Assembly: GCA_024529925.1 (NCBI GenBank)
Contig: JAFEUB010000846.1
Location: forward strand, 1,797,001-1,861,000
Reading direction: 5' to 3'
DNA from: Ophthalmolycus amberensis
Taxonomy: Eukaryota; Chordata; Actinopteri; Perciformes; Zoarcidae
DNA: 64,000 bases
The translations under genes were made by a program, and so were the position numbers. The notes below the pieces were generated by a model. The model searched no databases. It was not told where the DNA came from and saw only the letters and a program-made list of their open reading frames with translations. Below are positions 52,331-64,000 of this stretch, one piece after another. Positions within the stretch are counted from its first letter, which is position 1. The number at the start of each line of letters is the position of its first letter.

Positions 52331-55300
52331 CTAGGTCAAAGAGCTACTACACAGCGCGGAGCCAGGAAATAAAATACATGTATGCCATTCAGACTCACGA
52401 GCATCTGTAACACATGTGTCCCTTCCGTGGGGAAAGTTGCAACTTGATAATGTCTCGCAAGTAAAGTCAAACATTGTGTGTTGTACTCCACTAACTGTAT
52501 CTCTGTGTTTTTTCTGTCTTCTGCTAGCCTACTGTAAATTAACATTACAGCCACCCCCCTAACCCTGTTCCTTCTATCGTGAAAGTAAAACATAAAGGTT
52601 ATTTGTTCTGTAATTCCCAGATGTAGATCCCCAGCAATGGTGCCTATATAAACTATTTTCTACATATTCTAATGAACTACAGTATGGGCACTGTAGTTAA
52701 ACCAAATCATTATCATTATTGACTGAAAACTTTTTTCCATAGGTCTGCATGGTAACAACAAAAAACAATCCTCTCATTTACAAGCATTGCTAGCTTGCTT
52801 GTACTCATCAACATCTTTTTTCAGGATCCTCCTACATTTAACCAACCCCAATTATCTTCGTTGCCACTTCTGGGAAGCATCTGGAAACACATGCTGATGG
52901 GGATTTCCCTGCATCTCACTCCATGAATTACATCACTGTTCGGCCTTACTGTAAGATATTCTTGGACTTGAGTTTGAAATAATACGGGAATTTGAAGGCC
53001 TACAGTTTTGAAAGCAAGTGGTGCACAGCTATTATTTAACTGCAAACAGTGTATGGTGAAAAGCTACAAACTATGCTGCGATGCATTCATAACCCCACCA
53101 CTGCGGACAACCATGAAATGTTGCAATACTGCACTATGTTTACACAATTCAGCCACTAAGATTTCAAAACTTACCCAACCAGAGAGGAAACAGTATGCTG
53201 CCTTGAACTTGCTTACACTTAGACTATAGATTAAAAGATTCTTAGATGCCATTGTAATGCCATCTCATTTTAAACATCATACACATTCATACCTATATGT
53301 GTTTGAAAATCATCCCTGTTACCATTATGCTGTGAGAGATGGTGATGGTGATGAATGAAAGTTGAATGATGAATCAACATTTGTGATAAATTAACATGCA
53401 AAATGACTGGCCTACTTCTAATGGTGCTGGCTTGAAAATGGAATTTCCCGAACTTTCTTTTAAATAGGTTGAGTGCACTTCATAGTTAAAGGACCTTGAA
53501 GACTAAAGCATGAATGAAGCATGAATCCTCAAAGCATGAGGTGAGGAAACTGTTCAAGTGACTAATAATGCAGCTTAAAGTTCAGCAAATATTAACCATC
53601 CATTGCTGGATCTGTCAAATGCTCACAAAGATTAAAAAGTAGAAATGAATAGCAGCAATAGATAGAGAAATGAAGTAATGTGCTGCTCCCCTCTTCTCAG
53701 CTCTATGCCAGCAACCACAGCAGTTAGCAGTTCCCTTCCGAAGAACCAAGTGCTACTTTTATCAGCATTAAGCAGAGCTTCCGCCAACCAACATCCTCCT
53801 TTCCTTACCTTCCCTCTTTGTGTCTGTATTACCCACCAGACTTGACGTTCATTGAACACATTGCCTTATGCAATGACCTATATATACACACACATGCACA
53901 CAAACAATTTCAATGTTCTTATTCTAATTTTATTTTCCAACACCAGTAATATAATATGGAAATGGTTTAATAAAAAACGTAAGGATACAAATAATCATAA
54001 AATAATGAAGTACTGTTGTTACAAAACATTATCTTAATCTTAACATCTTGAGATAAGCGCACATCTTATTGAGACATTCAGAAGAATGATGTGGCATCTT
54101 CAGGTTCCTCATTTGGTTTCAGGTGGCGATAACTATCATGACAGACGTTTTGAGAAACAACAATGGAAAAGTTATCTCTGATTCCCATCAACATCTATAC
54201 AGTTGCTCTGATGAATGTGTCCAGTAAATCATTTTGCATCCTGCTCATTTGAAAAAGATGAGAAATGTACAAATTAAAATAAACATCTCAACATTGTCCA
54301 TAATAGAATTAGGAAAGCATGTGAAATTGGGTGTTAGCATCTACATATTGTTGGTGGACCGAAGTGAAAAACCCTTTCCAGTTGACTACCACGATAAACA
54401 ATTGCACATATGACCATTTTTATGTCTTTTATTATTTTCAGTGTTGTTTTTATTGAAGCCGACTATTAACAATAGAAAAAAAGTATAGTGTCACTATGTT
54501 TTACACTTCAGTAAATAAAGAAATAATACTCCATCTGCCCTCTCTTTTTTTTCCTTTCCCAGAAGCTGACTCCAAAAATATTCCCTCTTTGATACCACAA
54601 CCCAAGGCACACATTCATGTTTAGTATGTGAGGTGGTTTTCCACTTTATGTCTATTACAGCCTTTTGAATGTTAAAACAAAACCAAAGGTGCCACATTTC
54701 TTCATCTTTAATGAACAAATAAGATGCTACCACCAGGACACATAGCGGAGGTGGGGAACAACCAAACGGACAAACATATTTAACCCTTATTCTCTCGTTT
54801 AATTTAACACACCCTAGTGTAAAACTCAGTGGTCATTAAGAGCTGAGTGAGTCAACTGTGGGCAGTTCCCAGCTAACATGTCCGGTCTATTTTTGACGTA
54901 GAGTTGTTCGTAGGATCGAGGTGCACAACAAAGAAAAGGCTGACAGCCCTGAGAGGTTCACGCAAGCTGGAAAGCAGAGATGTTAAAGACTAATTGGAGC
55001 AAACAAACACAAACAGGGAAAGTAGGCGTAGATCTGGGAACTGTGTCCAGATTCTAAACCATTGTGGTCGCAGTAATAACAGGGTGCTCTTTGGCATGCT
55101 GTGGCAGTGGTTGAGGCAGGGGCTGGGTGCTAGGAACTTGGGTTGGGAAGTCCCTTCTTTGATTCCTGGTAGACGTTCACCTTTCTTGACTCCGTCAGCC
55201 ACCTACTTTTTCCATCTTAGAACAATGACAAAGAAAACATTGAGATTTATGTCTTTGTGGGATGTGATATTGTATCGGGTCAGACAAAACCCTCCATGTT

Positions 55301-58300
55301 CTCATGGTTTTGGAATATACGGTGCCTTACTGAAACTCCATTTTTTGTTATCACAAGCTCTATAAGGTACATTTATTCAACAGTAAAAAAGTCAAGTTTC
55401 AGGCCAGTATTCAGAGGAAACATTCTCATCAAGTACCTTGCATGTATTTGTCCCCACACTCTTTGTGTTCCTGTATAACAAAAATCCCAAAGTTACTTGA
55501 ATTACCACTGTAAGTGTCTAAAAAGACCTTAAGATCAGCTTTATCTGTCAAGAATGCTTCTGTGACTCACAAAGATCATAAGTGTTTTTATGAACCCACG
55601 ATAAAAACTATTCAACCCCCTGTACATTTTCCTTATTGAATACATTTAAACATATCACCTGTGTTATTAATAAAGAGGGTGAACCCTTTCAATTAACTAT
55701 TTTGTACAAATAATTGATTGAAAATATTGTACATGTATGTTTATTGGAGATTTGTTTAGACTCTTAAGTTATTTTGTTTTCTGTTTGTCAGTGTAAAAAA
55801 GTTATTCACTAACTGCTATTCAAGGAAGAAAGTGATTGCGACATGTTTTCAGCTTTGCATTTCTGAGTAAAAGAAATGATATGCAGTCCGATGCGTATTA
55901 ACATAAACTGCTTGCATTTGCTGCACACTGCAATTGTTTTACGGACCGGGGATCCCTTGTATATGCAAGTAATTCTACAAACATGCATTTGCATTCGCTT
56001 GTTTTACAAAGACAAAATATATACTATGCAAGGCTGTAGCATATGTTGTCGTCACGCAGTCAGCCAGAATTATAGGACGCATATTTCAGTATGTCAGGTG
56101 ATTTAATCAACAAATGCTTTTTAAAAATGAAATCTATCCATATCTATGTTGTACGCATTACACACAGCAGGGGGTATTTTACAAAGCATGGAATGTCTTG
56201 AATATTTTATGTGAAAAAAATCCTCATTGTCGCTGTGAGACAGGCTGCTGTCTATCACTGTGCATAAAGAAAAATTGCTCTATATGGAGCAATAACTACA
56301 GTAACATCTCCACTGTCAGTAATTGTGTGAAAGCTGTTGCACAATAGAGTACATAACACATAGTCTTTGTGAGTTCACTGCTCACAGCGCTTCAGATCTG
56401 GGCAATGAGGGGATTTTTTCGTGAGGGATTTTAATGGTCACTTGCTATGTAAGACACGCTCCCCTCCATTCTGCCCCTGCTCCTCTCTCTCCCTTGGCGG
56501 TTGCTCTGCCAGATAGAGGAACAATGTAGTCTTTCTTACCTGTCGGAGGGTGTACATTCCATCTCTGCTAAACTAAGTCTCAATCCTGCCTCCAACCCAC
56601 TCCTGCTTGAACAGGGCCCTCACTGCAATGCCAGCTCCAGGTGCTCCACATCACACTCCTCATACCTTTCGTTTTGGAGGATTTGAAAGGACACAGTTCT
56701 TGTACGGTTTGGCCTGGACAGAGACAACCATCCGGCTACTTTTTAATCACTTTCAGTTTTTTTTTTAATCTGACTGTTTAATATGTATAGTCATTATATA
56801 ATTTAAATCAAAATTGCATACAGTTTTTTTTTAATTGTTTTTTGTAAACGTCTGCCTACCTCAGTGTCGACAGACAATGATTGTCAGACTGTTGGTTTGT
56901 GGTTTGTCATGTGGGCAAAAGGGAAATTTGGAGGTTGGGGTGTAAGTGTGCTATTAAGGATACAAGAGTACAAAAAAAATGTGGTGTGGGTGCTTTACAG
57001 GAAGATTGCGTTTGTCTGCACAGAGCCATCCCATTTATGCCGGTGGCTGTATGAGTAGCTGAACAGAGAGAGAGACAGACAGACAGTTGAAGAAGAGAAA
57101 GAGCAGAAGGCCTTATTTGTTTTACTTTAGAAGTCAGAAACACCACATCTGTGAAAAAGAACAGATTCTCTTTTTGTTCATTTTTTCATTTTCTTACCAC
57201 CAGGATTGTGCTTCACATCTGAAGCTTTTTGTTTTGTTTTACCTCATCATCTGCTGAAGAAGCAGAGAATGTTGGCCAGGTATGTTCATTCACATCTTCC
57301 TTCTTCTGATTTGTCAGATCTGTTCTGTTGCAAAGCTACTGCATACTAAGAGATTACAATGTTCTGCACTTAAATTAAATCTGTATAGCGGTATATTTAA
57401 GTAGATGTATCACTTCAGTGATGTGATATTACACATAATCATATAACAAAGTGAGCTATTGAACGATGTAATTACATTGTTTCTAAAGCTTCCAAGCATT
57501 GAAGTTGTAAAAAATAGAGTTGAAGTAATAACACAAAGAAACATTTCATTTGAAGTTTTATCCTGCTGACTTAATTTGACTTGATTTTAGCAACTTCTTT
57601 TTAACTGACAGTGAAATTTGAGTGGTGATTATGATTCCTTACAGTAAAGGAAACGGCCATAAGAAACTTACCACAAACACAACGCAGGATATAATAGTTA
57701 TGTTTCAGAACCTTTAAAAACTAGAAAATAATTCACACACGACAGATGATAGCAAATAGCCGTACAGGCGGATGCCATTGAAATAATACGCAATATTACA
57801 AATTGTACGCAGTTTGTTTTGAAGGTCAACAGGAAATGAAACGTCTATTTAAAATCTTAGATTAAAAAAGATAAAACACATGTTTGCGGATTCCACCATT
57901 ACCAAGTAGAAAGAATTACTTGTAAAATACATGTCTTAGACAGAAATATACCCCATTTTACAACAGTTTAACTCATTGAACCAGGTCTGTGATCTGTGAC
58001 ACCTCAGTGTGACAGCCTGTTGTGTGATATTCCACTACAATTAGCCTGACTTTGACGACTCATTTTTAATCAGCTTTTGAATTTTAGATAATTCTATCTT
58101 CAAAGGTACCTTCGATTGTGTCATAACCACAAAGCAGTTACTGCGTTATTGTCAGTGGAGAAGCTTAAGGCTGCCACCTGGGAGATCCCAGTTATTGGAG
58201 AGAAGACTCCTGTTTGTTCAAACATATTTATTGGCTCAACTCAAAATAGGGAAAGCAATACAACAGGTACATAGCTGAAGCTAATTTGCAGCCCCATCCT

Positions 58301-59151
58301 TGGTTTCTCTTTGAAATGTAATTAATTCCATATAAACAAGCAGATTCAGGATAAAAAGCAACAAAATACATACAACTAAATGTGTGTGTGTGTATTGTAT
58401 ATTTTAAAGTGCATAAATTCAAAAGTGAGTCAGTGTCCGCTTCTCTGTTGGTGTTTAGGCAGCTGTTTCAATTGTGTGTTGAAAACTTTAAATTCTCATT
58501 GTGTTTTTAACTCAAGTGGAATATTTCCAAAATTCTGAAAATCAATGGAGATGCTAACACTTTAAACTACTACCAGGCTAGTTTAAAGATTACTGCTAAC
58601 ATGCAAGCCATACACCAAATTTCCCAAAGAGCAGCCATCAGGCCGCAGTGTGTCTTAAAGAGAGCGCTGTTTTCCCGCAGATTGTGTTATCAGGGGTCGG
58701 CATAGCTGCACCCGGGACAGCTGTTGGGAGGAGTTAAATCAACTGAACCCTTCATGTGCTCCAAAAGAACCTACAGAACACCCAGTCATTTATTTAGCAG
58801 CAGCGGGTCTACTCATATGTAATGTGCTGTATGTATTAGTAGAGTGTGTTTGAACATATGTGACTTAGCGGCTCGCAGATACTACATTTTTGTTTTTTCT
58901 TTCTTCCTTCTGGTGTGTTAGAGTTTAGACGCTGGGTAGGTAATAATAACTGGTTTGTGTGTCTTTGCCAGGTTGATCTTTTGCAACAAAAGCTTGTCCT
59001 GAATGTGTTCCACGGCCAACTATGTTCTCCCTCTGAGGAGAACCTGTGAGGTAGGTTTGTCTATGAGCTGGGAAGACAGAAACCACCACAAAATAATCTG
59101 GATTCAAATAGATTTATGAATGAGGTTATAATTTGTCTTTTCTTACACAAG
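52331..59151. other. Intergenic DNA between copz1 and nfe2, with nfe2 5' region
   Basis: Mostly AT-rich, with no supported coding exon. A stretch ending CAGAGAATGTTGGCCAG|GTATGT at about 57280 is a possible 5'UTR exon of nfe2, whose coding part starts after the acceptor at 59150-59151. A repeat-poor block at about 58640-58800 might be regulatory. Nothing else can be supported. Confidence 0.4.
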
Positions 59152-59190
59152 GTATTAGCCACTCCAGGCAGGCTGTGTGGGGGAGTGTCC

Positions 59191-61157
59191 ATGTCAAATC
59201 CTTACCCTGGAGCCAGGTCTCATGGAGCTCCTCAGGACGCAGAGATGGATGTGGCTTGGCAGGAGCTGATGGCCATCACAGAGCTGCAGGTAACTCTTCA
59301 GCACTAACACACTGGAAACATTCATTTTTATTTCTGGAAAAAATGCTACTATATATTGTGTCTATTCCCTGAAAAATGCCAATGTTATCACAATATCTCA
59401 TGCTGCGTTATCATGGAGAGGCAGCTTATTTTGTATTAAACAAATGACTAAATCCAACATGTTTCATTCTAGCGGAATAAATACTTCCTCTTTTCACGTG
59501 TTGCTAACTGTTGAAAAACTAATACTTAGCTGAGGAAGGCAACAATGGCCCATTTGAATGATGGCAGGATGAAGAGGTTGTGAGCGGAGGCAAGTGCTGC
59601 ATGTTGCTAGCGGCCCCCTGCACCGCACAATAGCCATCTGTTTCCAGGTGAAACCTGATCACATCTATGAGAGCCCTTCATAGGCCATGGGTGGCATGCT
59701 GAAGTGGGGGCAAACTGTGTTCGTGAGCGAGATGAAATGTGAAAAATACACAGTTCCACTAATTAATTCAGAGTTCTTGCAAATTAGATTATTGCCGTCA
59801 ATCTTTTTATTGCCGTTAGTGTGACATGTACACCGATGTACCAGTCATTCATAACTGGCCGAGCCTCATTTCGTTTTTGTTGCAGGAGTTTGAAGACTCC
59901 AGTGCCGGCTCCTATCAAACGGCACAGTACCAAAACATGGAGCCCATGGTCCCGATGGGAGGATACGAGACTGGCTCAGTCCCATTCCGAGACTCCTCCT
60001 GCTGCCTGTGAGCTCAAGCACTGGTGCCACTTACGATGGATGTTACTCTGAAGAGGTGCCCGTCTGTCATCGTCCAAGCAGCAACGCAGAGGCACTGTAC
60101 GGACACCCTGATGGTCAGCACAATCAAAGAATGCTCCCCATGTCTTCTCACACACAGCCCTCACACATGGCTCTTAGGGAACAAATGAACATGTCCGGTA
60201 CCAGCCAAGGGCACAGGAGGGCCAACGCTTGTCTCGCTCAGGATCTACGTCGGCACATGCTGTGGACTACACACGGACAAAGTTCACACGCTCGCCCAGG
60301 TGATGATCTAGAGTCGGACTCTGGTCTGTCCCTGGGTTCTAGTCCACCTTTGGCCTCCCCAGATAATCCTGTTGGTGGTGCACCAGGTTACCAGAGTGTA
60401 GACATAGGCATGACTTATAGTGATGGAGAACCAGACATGGCTGAACACGCCAGAAGAGCACACGTCCATTACTCAATGGACTACCAGAGTCAGTCTCACT
60501 CAGGTGCACAGCCATCTTATTTTTCAACACAGACTTTATCTCATACTGAACCCAATGCTCTGACTCAGTCAGTGAAACAGCAGGGTCAGACCTCTGCTCT
60601 GGGCAACCTGCACATTGACTCTGGAGCGTCCAGCAGAGGGAGCTCACAATACAACATGTATGCAAAACCACACGGAAGTAGCTCCACTCCAGGTCTACTT
60701 AGCAGAGATGAGCGGCGGGCCGTGTCTTTGAAGATCCCCTTCCCAATGGCGAAGATGATCAATCTACCTGTGGATGACTTCAATGAGCTCCTGACACAGT
60801 ATACTCTGACAGAGACTCAACTAGCACTGGTGCGGGACATTAGACGGAGAGGGAAGAACAAGGTGGCAGCTCAGAACTGCAGGAAAAGGAAGCTTGAGAG
60901 CATATTTCACCTCGAAAGAGAGCTGAACCAGCTAGCATGCCAAAAGAGAGCACCTGGCACAGGAACGAGTCGAGTTCCAGCACAGCTTGGCTTTTATTAA
61001 ATGTCGCCTTACAGACCTTTATTCAGAAGTATTTTCTCACTTGAGAGATGAGGATGGACAACCATACTCAATAGATGAATATGCCCTGCAACAAACACCT
61101 GATGGTAAAGTTTATTTGGTACCTCACGCAACTATGCAAAAGAGAGAGCAATGCTGA
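59191..61157 (+). CDS. nfe2: NF-E2 p45 bZIP factor, reading frame broken twice
   Basis: NFE2 pairs with small Maf proteins on MARE sites to drive erythroid and thrombocyte genes. Exon 59191-59289 encodes MSNPYPG to MDVAWQELMAITELQ, matching the human WQEIMSITELQ start. Exon 59886-61157 holds the rest. From 59886 the frame runs to a TGA at 60009-60011 (74 residues in all). The coding signal then continues one frame over to 61000, with a DLESDSGLSL motif, the CNC region (LPVDDFNELLTQYTLTE) and an intact basic region (RDIRRRGKNKVAAQNCRKRK). At about 60940-60962 it shifts again, and the zipper and C-terminus (DEYALQQTPDGKVYLVPH) end at 61157. Apart from the two indels the protein looks well kept. 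Either recent loss or sequence error is possible. The basic region shows this is the NFE2 family. Confidence 0.85.
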
Positions 61158-62234
61158 TTTCACTCCCCTTCAGAATGAGGCATACTGCCGGATTGTGCCA
61201 ATCGACAAGTATATTGACTGAAAGTTATTCAATGTTGTTATGACCCTTATGTCAAACTTGCCAGACACATCTCATTGGACACCTTTCCCCATTCCTACAA
61301 TTGACTGAAACCACACCAGTTACTTATAAAAATTACTTTATTAAAAAAATATAAATAGGACACTGCACAGCAGTCTTTAGATAAAAAAGCACCAGCATGA
61401 TTGTTCAGGAAACCTGTAAAGACAAAAAAAAAGAAAGAAAAAAATGTCAAATAATGGAAAACTTTGAAAAAAATGTGAAGGTTTTAATGAATGTACCTGA
61501 TTTAGCCAGTCACTGAAATGAAGTCAGGTTTTGAAGGCCAGGGAGCTTCCTGAAAAGCAGAAACACAAATTAAGTAAAGTAGTTCTTCCACAAAAACATC
61601 ATTTTTTTTCACAGCATGCAATATGTTGAAGGGCCTCTATGCACAATTAGGAGGCCAATTTTACCAGTGAACATCAGTGTAAGTCATAATAAAACTTGTT
61701 TGCACAAATATGTCATGTCATTACTGGGCTACACGACTTACTACCAGCTACATGAAAAAGCAAGACATACTATCAGTAGTTGAGAAGTCTGGTCTTACCT
61801 ACAGAAAGCATTTAAGCCTTTTGGAAGCTGCTGCCTGCTAGCCTCAGGCTTCTGTTCTCACTCTCCCCTGCTTCAATGATCCTGGCGACGGTTTTGCTAC
61901 TTCTCTCCCTCAGCTGGCTTCCATGACTAGCCTCAAAGACTTTGCATGTAAGCTAGCATCCTCCAGTTGATCTTTGCAGAACTCAGGGCAGTCTGTACCA
62001 AGTGGTGGGCTCTTTGTGGTGGAAGTATTTGTGCACCACTTCTCATTCCTCAACCAGCATTGTAAATGCACTTACTCATGATGTATATGGTGAATAGCGC
62101 AGGGCTTCTCACACATCACATGGATTCTTTGGCCGCTTGCATTATGTGAAATATTTCCCTCATCCCACAATGTGCAGCACCTGATAGTGAACCCTCCCTT
62201 TCCCAAACCACTCAAGAGGCTAACAACACTTTGT
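61158..62234. other. Convergent 3' region between nfe2 and hnrnpa1
   Basis: nfe2 (+) and hnrnpa1 (-) point at each other here. An ATTAAA at about 61342 on the plus strand could serve nfe2. TTTATT at 61338-61343 would give hnrnpa1 a distal AATAAA. No coding exon is seen. Confidence 0.4.
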
Positions 62235-62552
62235 AAAAAAACTGAAAGATCCTTTATTTCAGCTTGGATGCAGTTACAAATAAAAACCAGACTTTAAAGA
62301 AAAACAATCTACATAAAACCTCATTGGAATGCTTGCTTTCCCAAAAAACACATTCGATGAAAAAACACAAAACGTTTAAATGAAGACCCTCCATGATTTA
62401 TCTACTGTACATCTCTTCTTGCAGCAGCTGTAACCTGCCACAACTGTTTGGCTGAGCAGATTTAGGAGGTAAACCTGCAGCTGCCCTGTCAATTCGCTTG
62501 CTCTCCTCGCTCTCCTCTCCTCTCCTTGCTCTCCTCTCCTAAGTACTCAGTC
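62235..62552 (-). other. hnrnpa1: hnrnpa1 3'UTR terminal exon (probable)
   Basis: On the minus strand an acceptor TATTGTTCAACAG precedes 62552. A minus-strand AATAAA lies at 62258-62253. A consensus donor (GTG|GTAAGTG) occurs at 62724/62723, only 11 nt after the stop codon. Together these define a 171-nt intron inside the 3'UTR (62553-62723). Related hnRNP A/B genes are known to splice within their 3'UTRs. Confidence 0.55.
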
Positions 62553-62734
62553 CTGTTGAACAATACGGAACAACATTGTTAACTGTGTGCACTGACTTCA
62601 TATGACCTGACATCCAGAGTGATTTGAAAAAATGTGTTATCTACACTTAACGAGTCCCTGCAACTACAAACTCTGGTTTTATGAAAAGATTAAAAAAGGT
62701 CAGACGTGCCAGTGAACACTTACCACTTCACATT

Positions 62735-64000
62735 TCAAAAGCGTCCTGAACGGCCATATCCACCGGCATTGTTTGAGCCCCCTCCATAGCCGCCACCACC
62801 ACCACCGCCGCTGCTGCTGCTGCTGCCGCCGCCGCCACCACCACTACTACCACCTGGGAACAAAGGAAAACTTAGCTTACAGAAACTATGCTAAATGTAA
62901 GCATCCTTGCATTGCCCTTCCGCCATCTTACCGAAGTTCCTGCCAACTCCGCTGCCGCCACCACCACCGCCAAAGTTGTTCTTCATTGGGCCAAAGTTGG
63001 AGGCCTGGGGGTCGTAGTGGCCCATGTTGTTGTAGTTATTTCCACCGCCACCACCGCCGCTGCTCCCTCCTCCTCCACTACCACAGTTACCTGTGAGAAT
63101 TTGCAAGCAGACCAACAGCTTAAATAAATCACATCTTGAACACAGAAACGTTCGTTACGGGGAGCTAAAGCACTTACCATAGCCGTTGCTGTCATAGCCA
63201 TTTCCTCCATAGCCGCCGCCGCCGCTGCCACCTCCTCCTCCACCACCACTACTTCCACCACCACCCTGGTTGTAACCTTGGTTATATCCTCGGTTGCCAC
63301 CATTGTTATATCCCCCAGGACCGCCGGGACCTCCTCCATAGCCTAAGACACAAATATTATTTTAGTGCTTTGCCATGCAGCAACTGTTGAAATAATTCAA
63401 CCCACGCAGACAAGATTGCCAAAGTTGTCAGGGGGAAGTGTGAGAAACTCAAAACTGCCTACTTACCACCACCACTGCCTCCGCCTCCATTACCACCATC
63501 ACCTCCATTGCAATTGTAAGGACCGTCTCCATATCTACCCCTGCCTCCTGAAAGAGTAAATACCAAAGTTAGGCTTCAGACACATACATGTATAAAATAA
63601 TGGAATAGTATGTGGCCCCATCAGAAAAGAAGTCTTACCCTGATTGAAGCCTCGGTCATATTCGTAGGGCCTTCCGCCGCTGCTGCGGCCTAAACCATAA
63701 CACAATCATTACTTCTGGAATAGTGTCAAACTGCCAGGGTTTTAAAAACCACTGCCGAGAATATTGCATAAAAGAGTTAACCGCTCATACCCATTCCTGT
63801 AGTCTGCATCTCCTGCCTTGTAAGAGCCTTCCTCACCTCACAGTTGTGAGAGTTGATTGTGTGGTATTTCTGGACTGTGGGACGAAGAGACGGTTAGTGG
63901 CCAGTCGAGACAGGAAGGTCAACCTGCAGGAGCACAGCGAGCATTTGTACTTACTGACAATCCTGTCGACTGAATCGTGATCATCAAAGGTCACGAAGGC
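62735..64000 (-). CDS. hnrnpa1: hnRNP A1, 3' part (RRM2 end and Gly-rich tail), partial at the right edge
   Basis: This is a nuclear-cytoplasmic shuttling RNA-binding protein of splicing and mRNA export. Exons on the minus strand are 64000-63955 (end of RRM2, AFVTFDDHDSVDRIV), 63874-63791 (QKYHTINSHNCEVRKAL), 63689-63639, 63547-63467, 63342-63178, 63090-62932 and 62853-62735. They join in phase to the stop at 62735-62737. The tail is Gly/Ser-rich with GYNQGYNQ and an M9-like import segment (NMGHYDPQASNFGPMK), and ends GGYGRSGRF. RRM1 and the start lie beyond the window. NCEVRKAL and DSVDRIVIQ fit A1 better than A2/B1 or A3. Which teleost A1 paralogue this is cannot be told. Confidence 0.93.

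Overview
The window is nuclear DNA of a ray-finned fish, most likely a teleost. Multi-exon genes have GT-AG introns and vertebrate-type proteins, CA/GT microsatellites are everywhere, and the mobile elements (hAT elements, an L2/Rex-type LINE, a tRNA-derived SINE with the common fish core) are teleost-like. I cannot name the species. No rRNA, tRNA gene, CRISPR array or operon is present. Exons were assembled by hand from splice sites and reading phase.

Layout, left to right. 1-1.7 kb: the 3' part of an unidentified small gene on the minus strand. 1.7-16.5 kb: gene-poor DNA with microsatellites, two MITE-like elements and one possible conserved non-coding block. 16.6-17.4 kb: a three-exon CARD plus death-domain adaptor (+). 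18.4-21.7 kb: two copies of one non-autonomous hAT element bracketing the first three coding exons of csad. 20.0-28.9 kb: csad (+), cysteine sulfinate decarboxylase, with all 14 coding exons intact and a reverse-transcriptase relic and a SINE in its introns. 30.1-30.4 kb: an unidentified, frame-broken coding-like relic (-). 30.9-35.4 kb: znf740 (+), with a CpG-type promoter. 37.5-46.9 kb: a gene desert. 47.5-52.2 kb: copz1 (-), complete with nine coding exons. 59.2-61.2 kb: nfe2 (+), whose frame is broken twice. 62.2-64.0 kb: the 3' half of hnrnpa1 (-), running off the right edge.

The gene content matches two blocks of human 12q13: CSAD-ZNF740 and COPZ1-NFE2-HNRNPA1. From memory these lie about 1 Mb apart in human, with the HOXC cluster between; here only a ~10 kb desert separates them. 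copz1, nfe2 and hnrnpa1 keep their human relative orientations. The genes do not form a pathway: taurine synthesis (csad), vesicle coat (copz1), erythroid/thrombocyte transcription (nfe2), RNA processing (hnrnpa1), a zinc-finger factor (znf740) and a cell-death or innate-immune adaptor.

I did not find a clearly novel biological system. Best leads: the CARD-death adaptor, the twice-broken nfe2 frame, the paired hAT insertions around the csad N-terminal exons (one 14 bp past a splice donor), the frame-broken relic at 30.1-30.4 kb, and the desert at the junction of two syntenic blocks.
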